Of a stretch of DNA of 64,000 nucleotides, positions 50,661-63,915 are shown piece by piece. The translations under genes and the position numbers were made by a program. The stretch's first letter is position 1, and every line of letters starts with the position of its first letter. Source of the DNA: Engraulis encrasicolus (taxonomy: Eukaryota; Chordata; Actinopteri; Clupeiformes; Engraulidae); NCBI RefSeq assembly GCF_034702125.1, contig NC_085869.1, positions 19,449,677-19,513,676 of the forward strand, in the 5' to 3' direction. The notes under the pieces were generated by a model. That model saw only the letters and a program-made list of their open reading frames with translations, ran no database searches and was not told the origin of the DNA.

Positions 50661-53150
50661 TGTTATTTTTTTTAAAGTAAAGTAGACTACACACACGTAC
50701 ACATCATGTCAAAGAGTCTGGCCTAGGTAGCCTTGTAGTACGTAATGGTGTAAATTTATATAGCTGTTTAGGTGGGGATGGAAAAATAACCTAAGATTGC
50801 TGGCCTTATGTTCTGCTGAATCAACAAATTAAAACACGAAATAGTATAGTTTTTGGTCAACAAAAACAGCCATAGTTACAGTATATAGTTGAACATCCGA
50901 TATCTTAAGAATAATGTTTTAAATAGAGGTTGCTGGTGGTGGTTGAGTTGACTTTCTCTGCACTGCTTTAATATGGACTGTCTACTGTCTAGGTCTGTGT
51001 GTACTCTGCATTGGAAACCGGTAAGCTACCTTTGGCGTTGAGAAGGAAGAAAAAAAAACAGTAAAAATGTTCAAATGAAATGCAGCGTGGCTTTTGCCAT
51101 GTAGTTTTGTGTGTGGAGAGGCCTGTTTTGTGTCAACTCTCGGTAAGAACACAAGCATGTATAATGCGAGGCGGTGGAACTGTCTTTGATTGTGAGGGAT
51201 GGGGGGCAAGCATCACCTAAGTGTAGTGAAGCAGAGAAATAATGGTACCCCCACTCGGCTCGCGCAAAAGCAAAAAAAGGAGAAGGGAAGGGGGGGAAAA
51301 AACGGGGTGCGTTGGGGGGGTGGAATTGGGTATTGGGGTGGTCTGCTTCACATTAAAAGTGCCTCTCTAGGTAGCTGACATGACGGTGTCTAGTCAGACG
51401 TAAATAATGACAGACGGAGACTATCATGAGGTCTGTGAAGCATCCACATGCTGCCATCATTTTCTGTCTAACCTTGCATTGCCAGCGTCTCCCAGCAGCT
51501 CTCTCTCTCCGTTCCCTTCCCATACCAGCCCTGGAGATCATTTAGGAGGCCCAGAGTAATGATGCTGCCACGCTGCCTGTCCCACCAAGCACCCTCCACA
51601 CGCACCCACCCGGTCGGACGGATTTGCATGAGTTTAGATCAGTTAAGTAGCTCCAGGTTGCTGCCATGGCTGACTTTTGATGGCTGACTCCTGCATCCAT
51701 TTCAATCCCATACATTTTTATTCCATCGCTTCCTTCCTTGCCTTTATCCCTCACCCTCTCTTTGTTTGAGGAAAGGGGCCGGGGGGAGAGTCAAGTGCTG
51801 TATGTGTGTGTTATTGGCTTGTGTTTGCGTGTGTGCTTGCTTTTTTGCTAGCTGCCTGCGAGATGGTGGCTATGGAGGTGTTAGACAATGATATTGATTG
51901 GCCTCTTAATGTAAATGTATCACTTTTTGAATTGGTCTGAAATTAAGATACAAGAAGGGGAAAAAGTGCATGTCAGTGCTTATAAGGATTTAATGTCGTA
52001 AGAAGGGGGCTATTAATCGCCTGCATTCTAAGACGAGGAGTTAACATTTCAAGTCAAATACGTCTGCTTATTTACTGAGCAGGGGCATAATTGAGAAAAA
52101 TGAGCCGCAGGCCTGACGCAGTTATTAATTTACTGCCATAACACGAATTCACAAGGTCACCGTGTTTTAAAGGGGAATTGACATTTTAACATAAACCATG
52201 CCGAAAAAATTGATATTTTTTCCCCCTTTCCCTATTTAAATGTCAGTCAGAGATGGACGGCAGCTATAAAAATGGATGTATGTTTTATATATACTATTAC
52301 TATTAATATACAGTGCATGTTTCTCATTTATTTACGATTTTATTTAGCATGAAAGCTCTGATGTTTTAGCATGGATTGTAGTGTTTCAAGTGGATACCAT
52401 ACTGTATTTTGACATTCAAATGGAGTTGCTGGTTCAGCCATATTTCTTGAGCGGCCATTTGTTTTAGCGTGCCTTCATGTCGAGGTCCACATGTGGCCCG
52501 TGTCTTTCAGCGGTGCGCTTTGTAATTTCTCTCACACAGGGAGTGTCAGTGGTCGTCCTGAGCAAGGAAGTGCTAAAGCTATGGCTTGTAGCATTAAAAA
52601 AATTAATCACCATTAACTACCGTGGAACATGGGAGCGCTCAAAAACAGCAGCACAGCAGTGTATTTGCATAATGCAAACTGTAATCCCTCCTCAATACAC
52701 GTATTAATCTAAATATTAAAGAAAGTCATGTTAAAGCAACTTACACGCTGTAATTGGCATCTTGTGGTTTGCCTTCCTGAGGCGAAAGTGAGTTTTATGT
52801 GCTTTTATAATAAATAGCGTATTTAAGCGCCCAGGAAATCACTGCAAGACATCCATCCTACAACGTTTCATTTATTCTAGTGTGTTTAATTAGAGCGAGG
52901 AAACGGCCCCGCAATTTGTTTCTGAACAGTGTCTAATGTCTGAGCCTGCTTATTAGATATTAAATTGATGCATAATTCAGGCAATTAAGAAAGTAATCAT
53001 ACAAAGTAATGTAATGGAAGTTAATTATTACTGCATAAGCAAACAGTTCATTAATGCTAGTTAACGCTGTGACTGCATCCCTAATATGCCCCACCATGCA
53101 CGCGCAATCTCCTACCAGGGCCGTGTTTTGATCAGCTGGTTAAACATAAA
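50661..53150. promoter_or_regulatory. unique noncoding DNA, candidate regulatory block at 51900-53060
   Basis: Repeat-free, with no recognisable exon. 52700-53060 is rich in homeobox-type sites (GTTTAATTAGAGC, ATATTAAATTGATGCATAA, GGAAGTTAATTATTACTGC, GTTCATTAATGC), a texture typical of developmental enhancers. Identification is by composition only. Confidence 0.33.
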
Positions 53151-53460
53151 ATGTTGCCTGATGTGGGATGAAAAGGGCCCTCTCTCCTCTCTCCTCTCTC
53201 CTCTCTCTCTCTCTCAGCCTCCACATAGTGTTGCTAGATGTGGGATGAAAAGGGCCCTCTCTCCTCTCTCCTCTCTCCTCTCTCCTCTCTCTCTCTCCTC
53301 TCTCTCTCTCTCTCAGCCTCTTCACAGTGTTGCCAGATGTGGGATGAAAAGGGCCCTCTCTCCTCTCTCTCTCTCCTCTCTCCTCTCTCCTCTCTCCTCT
53401 CTCTCTCTCAGCCTCCACACCCGCCCCTGTCTGGGAAGAGAGTGAGTGAGTGAGTGAGTG
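53151..53460. repeat. minisatellite of about 80-100 bp units with CT-rich cores
   Basis: Three units begin GATGTGGGATGAAAAGGGCC (53160, 53238, 53336), run through CTCTCCTCTC arrays and end CAGCCTCCACA or CAGCCTCTTCA. A GAGT tetranucleotide run closes the block. Confidence 0.85.
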
Positions 53461-53468
53461 AGTGGAGT

Positions 53469-53869
53469 AGGGCTGTCACAATATTCAATAAGTCAATATA
53501 TCGTACAATAAGTTTTTACAAGCATGATAACTTTTTTGCCTCAAAAAGTTATTGCATGCTTCTTTGTTGTCCTCGTCACTCTCTTTTAGACTGAATATCG
53601 ATAGGCACATTTCACTCAGTGCAATGATGCTTAAACGTTGGTGTACTTTTAATTTTCAGTCTGTCTACCTTGTCTATCTCTCTATCTACCCCTCTATCTA
53701 GCACCCCCTGCTGCGACGCTTTCAAAATTAGAAAGGGTGTATTTGCATTTTTTTCACATTGTCATTATATTGTTTGAAAATGACAGAGAAGACAATATTA
53801 TTGTTTATTGCAATACTTTCTTGGCCAATTTATCGTCTAGCAAATTTTTTGTTATGGTGACAGCCCTAG
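53469..53869. mobile_element. hAT-like MITE
   Basis: TAGGGCTGTCACAATAT and its near-complement ending GGTGACAGCCCTA are terminal inverted repeats of a family common in fish. No clear 8-bp target duplication is seen; instead a longer flanking segment is duplicated around it. Confidence 0.8.
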
Positions 53870-54096
53870 CCTCCACACCCGCCCCTGTCTGGGAAGTGGG
53901 TGAGTGAGTGAGTGAGTGGAGTTGGGTTGAGTGTGGTGGCTGGCTGAGAGTGTTGAGTTGGAGGATGTCAGTGGCGTTTCGTTTCTCTCCAAAGCCTCAA
54001 AGATGAAGTGGATAGTCAGTCGCTCTGTGGCCCTCTCCTCCACTCACCAGTCATGTCAGGCGGAAGGTGACTGGCTGTCTTGACACCCTCCCGCCC

Positions 54097-54218
<122 letters not shown>

Positions 54219-54318
54219 CTTTTTTCTTCTTCTTTCTTCCTCCTCTGTATGTCTTCGCTCTCATTGCCTCTCCTTTTCCTTCCATCTGCCCATCTCTCTC
54301 TATCACTTTCTCCTTCCT

Positions 54319-54321
<3 letters not shown>

Positions 54322-54378
<57 letters not shown>
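54322..54378. repeat. (CT)n microsatellite
   Basis: A pure CT run of about 27 units, 100 bp after the previous CA array. Confidence 0.97.
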
Positions 54379-54379
<1 letters not shown>

Positions 54380-55150
54380 TCTTCTTCATCATGCCTACTT
54401 CTGCTCCCGCTCCCTCTCCTCCTTCACCCCTCCACTCTTGCTCCCTCGCTCCTGTTCAGCAACACGCATGTACAGCTCTTCCCCTCATCCAGAGAATGCA
54501 TGCATACAAATAGCCTTATAAACACATAGACGGCGGCAATATGCACATTGTGCCGTATGATTAAATGTCCGCTAGTTAAAGTGCGGGTTGTGTATAAATA
54601 AGGCCGGGCTCTTCAGCAGAGGAGAGAGACAGTATTGGGGGGGATGGGGGCTCTTGTCTTGTCCCAGCTTTGTGGCCATATCTGGATTGGCCATAAGACA
54701 TACAGGGCATTTGCTCGGTGGACTGTTGGTGATTTTGGCCTGCTCCTTCCCTCAATGTAATACAGTAGTATCAGTTCTCATGCTGCTACAGCTGACTTGT
54801 CCGAGTCAGATTTAAATGTTAATCTTGCCTGTTGTGGTGAAAATAGTTCATAATGATGACTAAAAATATTGTCACAGGCTTCATTGTCACTCTCAATAAC
54901 TGGTGGACCGGACTTGGCCGAAAATGCCCGGTCTGATTTCTTGTCCCAGTCCAGCCCTGCTTTGTGGCCCTTAAAGCTATGAAACGCTCAACTTCCCACC
55001 CCAGCCTTTGATAGGAGTTGGCAGAAGGATTTGAGTGCTTCCTGAGGAGCGAGGCACTGTGGTGATAGCGGGCCGAGCTGATTCTGAACCAGTGGCGGGA
55101 ACAAAGACTCCAGGCCCCGTAATCCCCAAAGCATCCGGCTCCGTGGCCTC
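54379..55150. other. noncoding DNA, no gene seen
   Basis: No feature beyond short low-complexity patches. Confidence 0.35.
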
Positions 55151-55152
55151 TT

Positions 55153-55200
<48 letters not shown>

Positions 55201-55221
55201 GCTCTCTCTCGCTCTCTCTCG
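55151..55221. repeat. (CT)n microsatellite
   Basis: A CT run with CTCG interruptions at its right end. Confidence 0.96.
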
Positions 55222-55686
55222 TGCGCCTTTTGAAGCGGCCACATAAAATCGGGACCCTTCCAGCCTCTGGTTGTTTCCTTGAGTAAACATGCATGTCACA
55301 GTTGACCTTTTCCAGGGTCAGGCGGCTTTTATATTGGCTGACATGTTTCCGAGTTAATAGAACCATTTAGCGGCAGATCCCCTGGGTCTCCATATTTATT
55401 AAGCCGCAATGAGTTACATCTGTCTGGCGGAATCAAGTGAACCTATCAACAGAGGTCAGCCACGACCGTGTCGTGTACACACGGATAGAAACACATTATG
55501 GCGTGTATGTTGGAGCGGGCCCCAATCTAAATGCTTTATCAACCATTTCACGCTTTTATTCCACGCCCCTGTCATGAGGTTGTGATAATTGTTTCTCTAC
55601 ACCCCCTCCCTCTTCCCGGTCACACATTTACACAAACACCCACTCCACCCACACACATTCTCTCAGTTTTTTCAGTTTTTTTTTCT

Positions 55687-55691
<5 letters not shown>

Positions 55692-55757
<66 letters not shown>

Positions 55758-55768
55758 TCTCTCTCTCA
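55692..55768. repeat. (CT)n microsatellite
   Basis: A CT run of about 38 units with one CACT break. Confidence 0.97.
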
Positions 55769-56160
55769 ATGATCTGCCTTTAGCCATATGTTATTACAGT
55801 GACCTTTTTTTGGTATTTTTCAGCTGTGGTCCACGGCGTATTGATTTGCCTTTGTTCATCTATTGTACAGAACCCCATAATGCTGGTCATTTTGCCGCGC
55901 CGTTCCTAAGCCTCTGTGTGGTAATCACGGATAATTGTCAATTATCACAAGGAACCATCAGATCAATTACTGCGAAATCAATGGAGGCACTTCACTGTAG
56001 TGCTTTGTTTTCTCTTCAAGCACCTTGTGTGGAGAGGAAGAGGAGCTCAGCTCGGGTGTTCAGCAATATTATAGCAGAATAATTATCATGGGGTGTGTGT
56101 GTTGTAATTTAGTTTTATGTTTTTGAAGGGCAGATGTTGCCACATTGATATTTGCTTTTA
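55769..56160. other. unique noncoding DNA
   Basis: Repeat-free island between microsatellites (GATAATTGTCAATTATCAC near 55930 is a short palindrome-like AT motif). No gene. Confidence 0.35.
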
Positions 56161-56169
56161 TTTTCCTCA

Positions 56170-56570
<401 letters not shown>

Positions 56571-56883
56571 AAGGCAAGCCAGAGAGTCACCAGATGGGCT
56601 CTTGTTGTTGCGGGCGCTCTCAGTAAATAGCTAATGGTGACAAAACTACTGTTATCCCCTAAACGGGCAGCAGTGTATTACAGGCCCTCCCTTTATGAGC
56701 CCCGTGGAAAACGGAGGGGGAGGATTGGGGGGGCCTCCATTCCCGTTCGGTCGAAATGACTTTTTGTGATGAAAGTTAATGCGTGGGTGTCCAAATGCTC
56801 TCCGCCTTTTCTTCCCTCCTCTCCTCTGCTCTTGCACACGGCCAGCGTTTCTCCCTCTCACCTCATGAACGCACAGGGCGAGT

Positions 56884-56931
56884 GAGGCAAGCAGGCAGGC
56901 AGGCAGGCGAGGAGGCAGGCAGGCAGGCAGT

Positions 56932-56964
<33 letters not shown>

Positions 56965-57152
56965 AGGCAGGGATGCAGGCAGGCAGGCAGGCGGGTAGGC
57001 AGGCAGGCAGGCAGGCGGGTGGGCAAGCAGGCAGGCAGGTAAGCAGGCAGGCGGGCAGGCGGTCAGGCAGGGAGACAGGCAGGCAGGCAAACAGGCAGGC
57101 AGGCAAGTAGGCAGGCAGACGGGCAGGCAGGCAGGGAGGCAGGCTGGTGGAC
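56884..57152. repeat. (GGCA)n tetranucleotide array
   Basis: About 270 bp of GGCA units with scattered substitutions. The Cys/Pro/Ala/Leu frames through it are artefacts. Confidence 0.95.
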
Positions 57153-57458
57153 GGACGAGCGATGGGTCGGTGTCCCCTCCTCTGAACGCCTTCCAGGGTG
57201 GATGGAAACAAATGTGCTGCCGTAATGGCGTCCGCAGCCAGCGGCCCTGATGTATTATCTCCCTGCTCAGTGTATTTATTTACACTCAACTTCTCAGCAA
57301 ATTGCCTTGTCATCTTAATGGGGGAAGATTAATCTGTTGCCATATAGGTTCAGGTGAGTGAAAGAGATGGACTTTTTTTGTGTTTTTTTTTGTGCTCAAG
57401 CTAAGCTTTGTTTACACGCCAATAAAACGGTTTAACTCCTTGAAGTGAAGCCCAGGCA

Positions 57459-57586
<128 letters not shown>

Positions 57587-57767
57587 ATTTATGTTTTTGT
57601 GTGTGCAATGCATCTGCAGCAAGCTCACATCCCTTTCATTTTTCAGCTGTTTAGATGTTTTCAGCTTCTCCGACAGTTTGATAGCAAAACATTTTCTCAG
57701 TGCAAAGGAAGGAGGGTATGTTATATTTGCTCTGACCTCCAAACCCGACACAAGACCATCTCTGAAT

Positions 57768-58173
57768 TAAGGATAGACCGATATATATATCGGTATCGGT
57801 ATCGGGACGATATTTGCATATTTTAAGTGTATCGGTATCGGCCGATACGCGTGTGGTTTTGGCCGATACGCAATATTTATTATTTTATGTCATCCGTTTT
57901 TTTTTTTAAAAGCACCAAGACACTTTTTATCACTTGATTGTTAGACATCACCTATTGTTAGAGTTGGTGTTTGAATATTACAAGTTCTACCTCAATTTGA
58001 TAATGTTACAGGAATGTTTATTTTTAACTTGAGACCTGGAATATTTGTCACTTTTAAACTTTTTTTCAAACCCATATCGGCCCCAAATATCGGGTATCGG
58101 AAATCGGGTATCGGGCAAGGGTGATGGGAAAAAAAATCGGCATCGCATCCAAATCGGTATCGGTCGCCCCGTA
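57768..58173. mobile_element. 406-bp hAT-like MITE with exact 8-bp target duplication
   Basis: The ends TAAGGATAGACCGAT and ATCGGTCGCCCCGTA are imperfect inverted repeats. CTCTGAAT is duplicated exactly outside (57760-57767, 58174-58181). Subterminal CGGTATCGG repeats occur at both ends. Confidence 0.92.
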
Positions 58174-58181
58174 CTCTGAAT

Positions 58182-58700
58182 ACATGTGCGCTATTACAGA
58201 AACACCAATACCAAAAACGCATTTTCATATATTAAACCGCATTGACATCGAATAAGAAAGGCTTAGGCCTTGTCAGGGTGTATGTAAACAGGGCCCTATT
58301 TCAATTATACCCTGGCATACGTGCATATGCGGCTAGGTTGATCTATTAAGCTTATGGGCATGTCCAATAGGTTGCGTTTATAAAGAGAGATTGTCTGGCT
58401 GATTTTTTGGAAGGGGTAAAGAAAATTGAAAATGTTCTCCCATTACAGGTTTTACACCGTAGTTTTTATTTACAAGATATATCCCCTCCCCCACCATATC
58501 ATTTTATTTAAAAAAAAACCCTCTAATACTTGTTTTTTTTAAAAAGGGAAAAAAGATGTCCATTTTATTCCCATCAGTCTGTAAAATGTATCCGCACAAG
58601 TAATTACGTCGTGTGATGGTAATTGAAACTGTCATTTACCCTGTGGCCAGCCCGGTCATATTTCATCCCTCTCTCTGAAAAGAGGCTCCCATTGAATATA
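58182..58700. other. noncoding DNA, no gene seen
   Basis: AT-rich sequence with poly-A/T patches. Confidence 0.35.
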
Positions 58701-58701
58701 A

Positions 58702-58918
<217 letters not shown>

Positions 58919-59189
58919 CACCTACTTGCACCAGACCAGGAGAAAACAGAGTGTGCACTTTGTGCACAGCTATTTATATCAATAAGTCCCGTGCTGAGAG
59001 GCACCAAATGAGCGTTTAAGCCGCGGGGCCCAGAAGAGCTCAGTAGCAGGTGGGCAGGATGCCTGCGTGTGTGTGTGCGTGTGTGTGTGGGTGCCTGGGC
59101 TGGGCTGGGCTGGGCTGGGCGGAGGGGGTGCCCACTCCTCTTTACAGGTGTTGCCCATCTCGCTTGGGCCCTCAGCGTGCTGGAGGATG

Positions 59190-59357
<168 letters not shown>

Positions 59358-59865
59358 GTTCGGGAGGAAAGGAGAGGGGGGTTTGGGGATACAGAGAGAG
59401 GAAGAGAGAGAGAGAGAGCGAAAGTGAGAGAGAGAAAGAGAGTGAGAGAGGGAGGAACGTAGGGGAGCGTTAGAGCTGGACAGCTGGAGCTGCCGGCGTT
59501 TTGGTGAAACAGAGCGAGAGCCTCGTCTCTCATCCTCCTCTCTCTCTCTCTCTCTCTCTCTCCCTCTCTCTCTCTTCCTCTCACTGTTTCGAGGCCTCCG
59601 CAGGTCAGTGGCTCTCCCCCACAGGGACGGCCGAGCGAAACGCCATCAATTCACAAACAAAAGGCGCCACTTCAGGCCGCCACAAAGGAAACATATGTGA
59701 TAGAGCCGGCTCCCGAGCCTCCCGAGCCGCCGCTCACTTTAACATGTCAGCCCCCCTCCTAATTAGCTGTGTTAACTCCCACGGCTGTCGGGCCGACCAA
59801 CTGAGGACAGCCTGGTAAAGAAGTCACTGGAGGAGGAGGGGTGGGGTGGGGTGGGGTGGTGGTGT

Positions 59866-60069
<204 letters not shown>

Positions 60070-60357
60070 TGGGGGAGGTGGGGGGGCGCTGTTTCTTTAT
60101 TTCCTGCTTGTTTATTATTTCCTTGGGCGCTCTCCCTCTCCCCACATTTTGATAAACTAGAGCGTCTGGCAATATTTCACATGTTGAAAAAAGCCAACCT
60201 CTCCCCGACAATATCGGCGAGATCAATATTATATCCTGAACACGGCACCCACCCCAGCCATAGATCTATTGATTACCATGGGCGTACGTACGCACGCTAC
60301 GGAGAAACCAACCTTGCATCCACACATCCCTCCTCCACACCTCCCTGATCTTTATTC

Positions 60358-60424
60358 TTTTTCCCCTTCTCCTTCTCCTTCTCCTTCTCCTTCTCCTTCT
60401 CCTTCTTCTCCTCCGCCTTCTCCC
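60358..60424. repeat. (CTTCTC)n hexanucleotide repeat
   Basis: About nine CTTCTC units. Confidence 0.93.
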
Positions 60425-60527
60425 TCCCTCATAACATAACATCCCCCCTCCCCATCCGCCTCCCACTTAAAATAGGAAGAAAAAAAACACAGTTACACAA
60501 AGAAGCCTCACATGGCTTCTTTATCCT

Positions 60528-60682
<155 letters not shown>

Positions 60683-60788
60683 ATTTAATGGCGAGCTAGG
60701 CTGGGGCTGGGGCTGGGGCTGGGTCTCTGCCGCCTCCCGTCTTTATTGGGACGTGTGTGGAGTCATTACGCGGCTGGCCTTCAGACTG

Positions 60789-60984
60789 TGGCCCTCTCCT
60801 CTCCTCTCCTCTCCTCTCCTCTCCTCTCCTCTCCTCTCCCCTCCTCTCCCATCCTCTCCTCTCCTCTCCTCTCCTCTCCTCTCCTCTCCGCTTCTTGTCT
60901 CTCCTCCCTTCTCTTATCCTCTCCTCTCCTCTCCTCCCTTCTCCTCTCCCCTCCTCTCCTCTCCTCTCCTCTCCTCTCCTCTCC
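60789..60984. repeat. (CTCCT)n pentanucleotide array
   Basis: About 195 bp of CTCCT units with a central break (CGCTTCTTGTC, 60888-60898). Confidence 0.96.
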
Positions 60985-61162
60985 GCGCTCGGTGCGTTCC
61001 GCGCGGCCGCTCACACCGGGCCTCATGTGACCCCTGCTGCTAGCCCGCCGGAGGTGCAATTTAAGCCGGCCCTGATGACATGCTGCATGACACCCCCTCT
61101 TTTGGAAGAGAAAAAAAGACAGAAACACCCCGGCTGACGCTCGCGGTGGGGTTGGGTGGGAT

Positions 61163-61163
<1 letters not shown>

Positions 61164-61211
<48 letters not shown>
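61164..61211. repeat. (GT)n microsatellite
   Basis: A pure GT run of about 23 units. Confidence 0.96.
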
Positions 61212-61212
<1 letters not shown>

Positions 61213-61483
61213 TGGGGGAGTCTGGAGCCGCAGGGGTTCCCTCTCACCTCCACCCCGACGTTTCCTCAAATTGGACAATTCTCGTATTGTTTGTGTTTTT
61301 TTTGCGAGGCGTGCGGGCCGAGCGGGCCTGGGTGCCGAGGGGGGAGGGAGGGATGGAGGGAGGGAGGCTGGAGAGACGTGGAAGTCTGATACCTTGCTTA
61401 ATAGCTCTCATCCCGTAATTGCTCCACAGGTGAGTGCCGGGCCCTCTAGTCTAGTCCGGCAGCTGGAAGTTCTTCTCCTCCAC

Positions 61484-61522
61484 CCCCCCCCTCCACCCCC
61501 CCCCCCCCCCCCCCCCCCCCCC
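61484..61522. repeat. poly-C tract
   Basis: C runs broken by TCCA, the longest about 24 Cs. Confidence 0.93.
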
Positions 61523-61544
61523 TCCACCCATCCATCCATCCACC

Positions 61545-61802
61545 CAGGGCCGCCGCTAGACACAAGCAGAGTACGCAGAGTGCTTAGGGCACCAATCAGT
61601 GCTTGGGGCACCAACCACTTTGCCCCCAAAATTGGGGCCTCTTAAATTAAGGTCGACTAAAAAACGACGTGCAAAAAAACATTGAACTACATTATAAAAC
61701 ATGTATTAATTAGTTAGGAGGTTGGGGGGGGGGGGAGGGGGGCGGGGGGGGCGCTCCTGACCAGTTATGCTTAGGGCCTCCAGAACCTTAGCAGCGGCCC
61801 TG
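61545..61802. mobile_element. 258-bp hAT-like MITE with exact 8-bp target duplication
   Basis: CAGGGCCGCCGCTAG and TTAGCAGCGGCCCTG are inverted ends. CATCCACC is duplicated exactly outside (61537-61544, 61803-61810). TGCTTAGGGCACCAATC inside relates it to the element at 29528. A G-run (about 61725-61750) has grown within it. Confidence 0.9.
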
Positions 61803-61810
61803 CATCCACC

Positions 61811-63707
61811 TACCCCAATGTTTGCTTTTTTTTTTCTTTGAAATAATCGTGCAGGTTGCCCAGGATGTATTTAGCATGTGCTTGAATGAAAGAAGGAACG
61901 GAGAAAGGAAGGGTGAGTGGGAGAGTAAGAGAAAATGTATTGTTGTGATGCTAATTAAAGTACCTTTTGGCTACTACTGTTGGGAGCCATCTCTAACTAG
62001 CATCACCTAGCCGGAGCTCAAAGGGGATCTGACAATTGACAGGTTTCAAATCGCTCACGCCTGGCGTGGATGCGCTTCTCCTGTCAGCCTGCTCGGCATC
62101 CCGGCTTTTGTTTTGCCTTTTGCTTAATGCAAACTTTTTATTTAGCTTGCTTGCTTGCTTGTTGCGCCGCTTTTTTAAATGTATTCACGCAAGGGGAAGT
62201 AGGGGAGTGCTTTTGCAGTAAGTGGAACCAATTTCCTTGGCGTTAAGGGAGATGGGTTGGGGAGAAAACTGGCGCCCTCCGTCCCCCCCTCCACCACCAG
62301 TACACTACCACCACCACCACCACCGCCACCACCGCCTCCACCCCACCCCCTCGTGCCTGCCAAGCGGCTCACAAGTCCGGCTCAGAGCTGTGTGACTGCT
62401 GCCGACTGACTGGCATGATCCCTGGATCTCTGTTCTCGTTCTGACAGAGGGGCTGCGCCGAGATGCCTGGGTTAAAAGTTCCCACAGATGATATCTCAGA
62501 AGGCTTATGTGATGATGGCCCATGACAGGTGGAGTTTTGTGGCCATCAGCTGAATCTCTGTGCTGTTTCACGGGGGTTCGGCCAGCATGGCTGACAGCAA
62601 TGCCCCCCCCCAGTAAATGAATGGAGATTAATGCCTCTTGTTCTGACCCCCCCTAAGGGCAGCCACACGAAACGCCTCCCGACGAAAATTATTTACTCAT
62701 CTGCGGAAGCCTAATTGAGGCCCCCTTTTTTTTTACAAGCATCAGGGAGCTGTCATTTGGTTTGTTTTGGGTCAATCTGCTCTGCGATATGATCGGTTTT
62801 CACATGTGAAGGTGACTCTGTTGTTAAGGACATTACTGGACAATACATATGCCCTTAGTGGAACACCTCAGTCTTTGAATGGTAAAAGCGTGAGATCATT
62901 AATTCCCTTTGACCACAGAAGACTTTTGTATGGGTGCGAAAAAGAAAATGTATGATCCCATTAAACTAAATCGCACAGTTATGCAGAGAGTGTATTTTTT
63001 ACTAACAAACAAATCCTGACAGAAGTTTTCTAGAATCAGCATCATCTCTACATACACTAACTGACCTCTATGTGTCTCTATGTGATTGTGTACAGCGTGG
63101 CGTGAATCCTAGCGTAGCCTCAGGATATTTACATGGATACCAGTCTGTGTTGAAAAGGGCGCCCGTGAGGCTCCCGGCAGGCACTGCCGCCATCACCGCC
63201 GCCATCACCGCCGCCGTCGCCACCCAGACAGGAGCCACACACCTCCCATAAAGCTGGAGGGCAGTTTTACGAAGGCCGGTTATGGAGCGTTTTGTCTCCG
63301 CCATTTAGCTCCATAAATATCATGCAAGACATGAAAGGGCACAGCCCAAATTTAAAAGGTCCTGTTGGGGTGACACAGCTCAGATGGCACTGATTAGGAG
63401 CCACTGTATCTCGGGCCCTGTTTATGAGCGGGTCAAAGATTTACGGGCGGCCCTGCCCATCCCCCAGGCTGGGAGTAGTCAATATTGTCTTTCTCTTATT
63501 GTGTCTAATTTAGCTTCTTTGAAGTTGCCTAATGTATCGTTTATTACATGCATTAACCTGAGAATGCTTCGCCCAAGGTACACCCACGAACTTACACTTA
63601 AAGGCAGGTAATGTGAGCCGGGGAACAAGTTGAGGCTGTACAGTTGAACGGGAGGTTTGACCATGTTACATGCCACTTCGTCAGGTTATCTTTGTTGAAA
63701 TCAAGCA
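61811..63707. other. unique noncoding DNA, no gene recognised
   Basis: Includes a CCA/CCG trinucleotide patch (62305-62346), a GCCGCCATCACC tandem (63187-63222) and AT-rich motif clusters (TCCATAAATATCATGC near 63311). No exon with a recognisable product. Confidence 0.35.
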
Positions 63708-63834
63708 GGGGTGCATTTCTCGAAACCATAGTTGCTAACTATGTTAGCTACTTTGTTAGTTACCATGCAATTCCCCATTGGCAACTAGCCAAGTTGCTAA
63801 CTGCTAACAACTGAGCTTTCGAGAAATGCACCCC
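63708..63834. mobile_element. 127-bp MITE with GGGGTGCATTTCTCG ends
   Basis: GGGGTGCATTTCTCGAAA and TTTCGAGAAATGCACCCC are perfect 18-bp inverted ends around a GTTGCTAACTATGTTAGC-type core, a small MITE family familiar in fish. The target duplication is unclear. Confidence 0.88.
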
Positions 63835-63915
63835 AGAATTCTTGTCTCCTTCCTGAAAGCTACTGAGATTTACCTCCTTCCCAGTAAGTCTGGACGCATT
63901 ATTGAATTTGGAGAC

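Noticed and set aside
53160..53420. CRISPR-like array of spaced direct repeats
   Set aside because: Only three units, with CT-rich low-complexity spacers, in eukaryotic nuclear DNA; it is a minisatellite.
56858..57313. 151-residue Cys/Pro/Ala/Leu frame on the minus strand
   Set aside because: It is the GGCA tetranucleotide array read in frame, not a gene.
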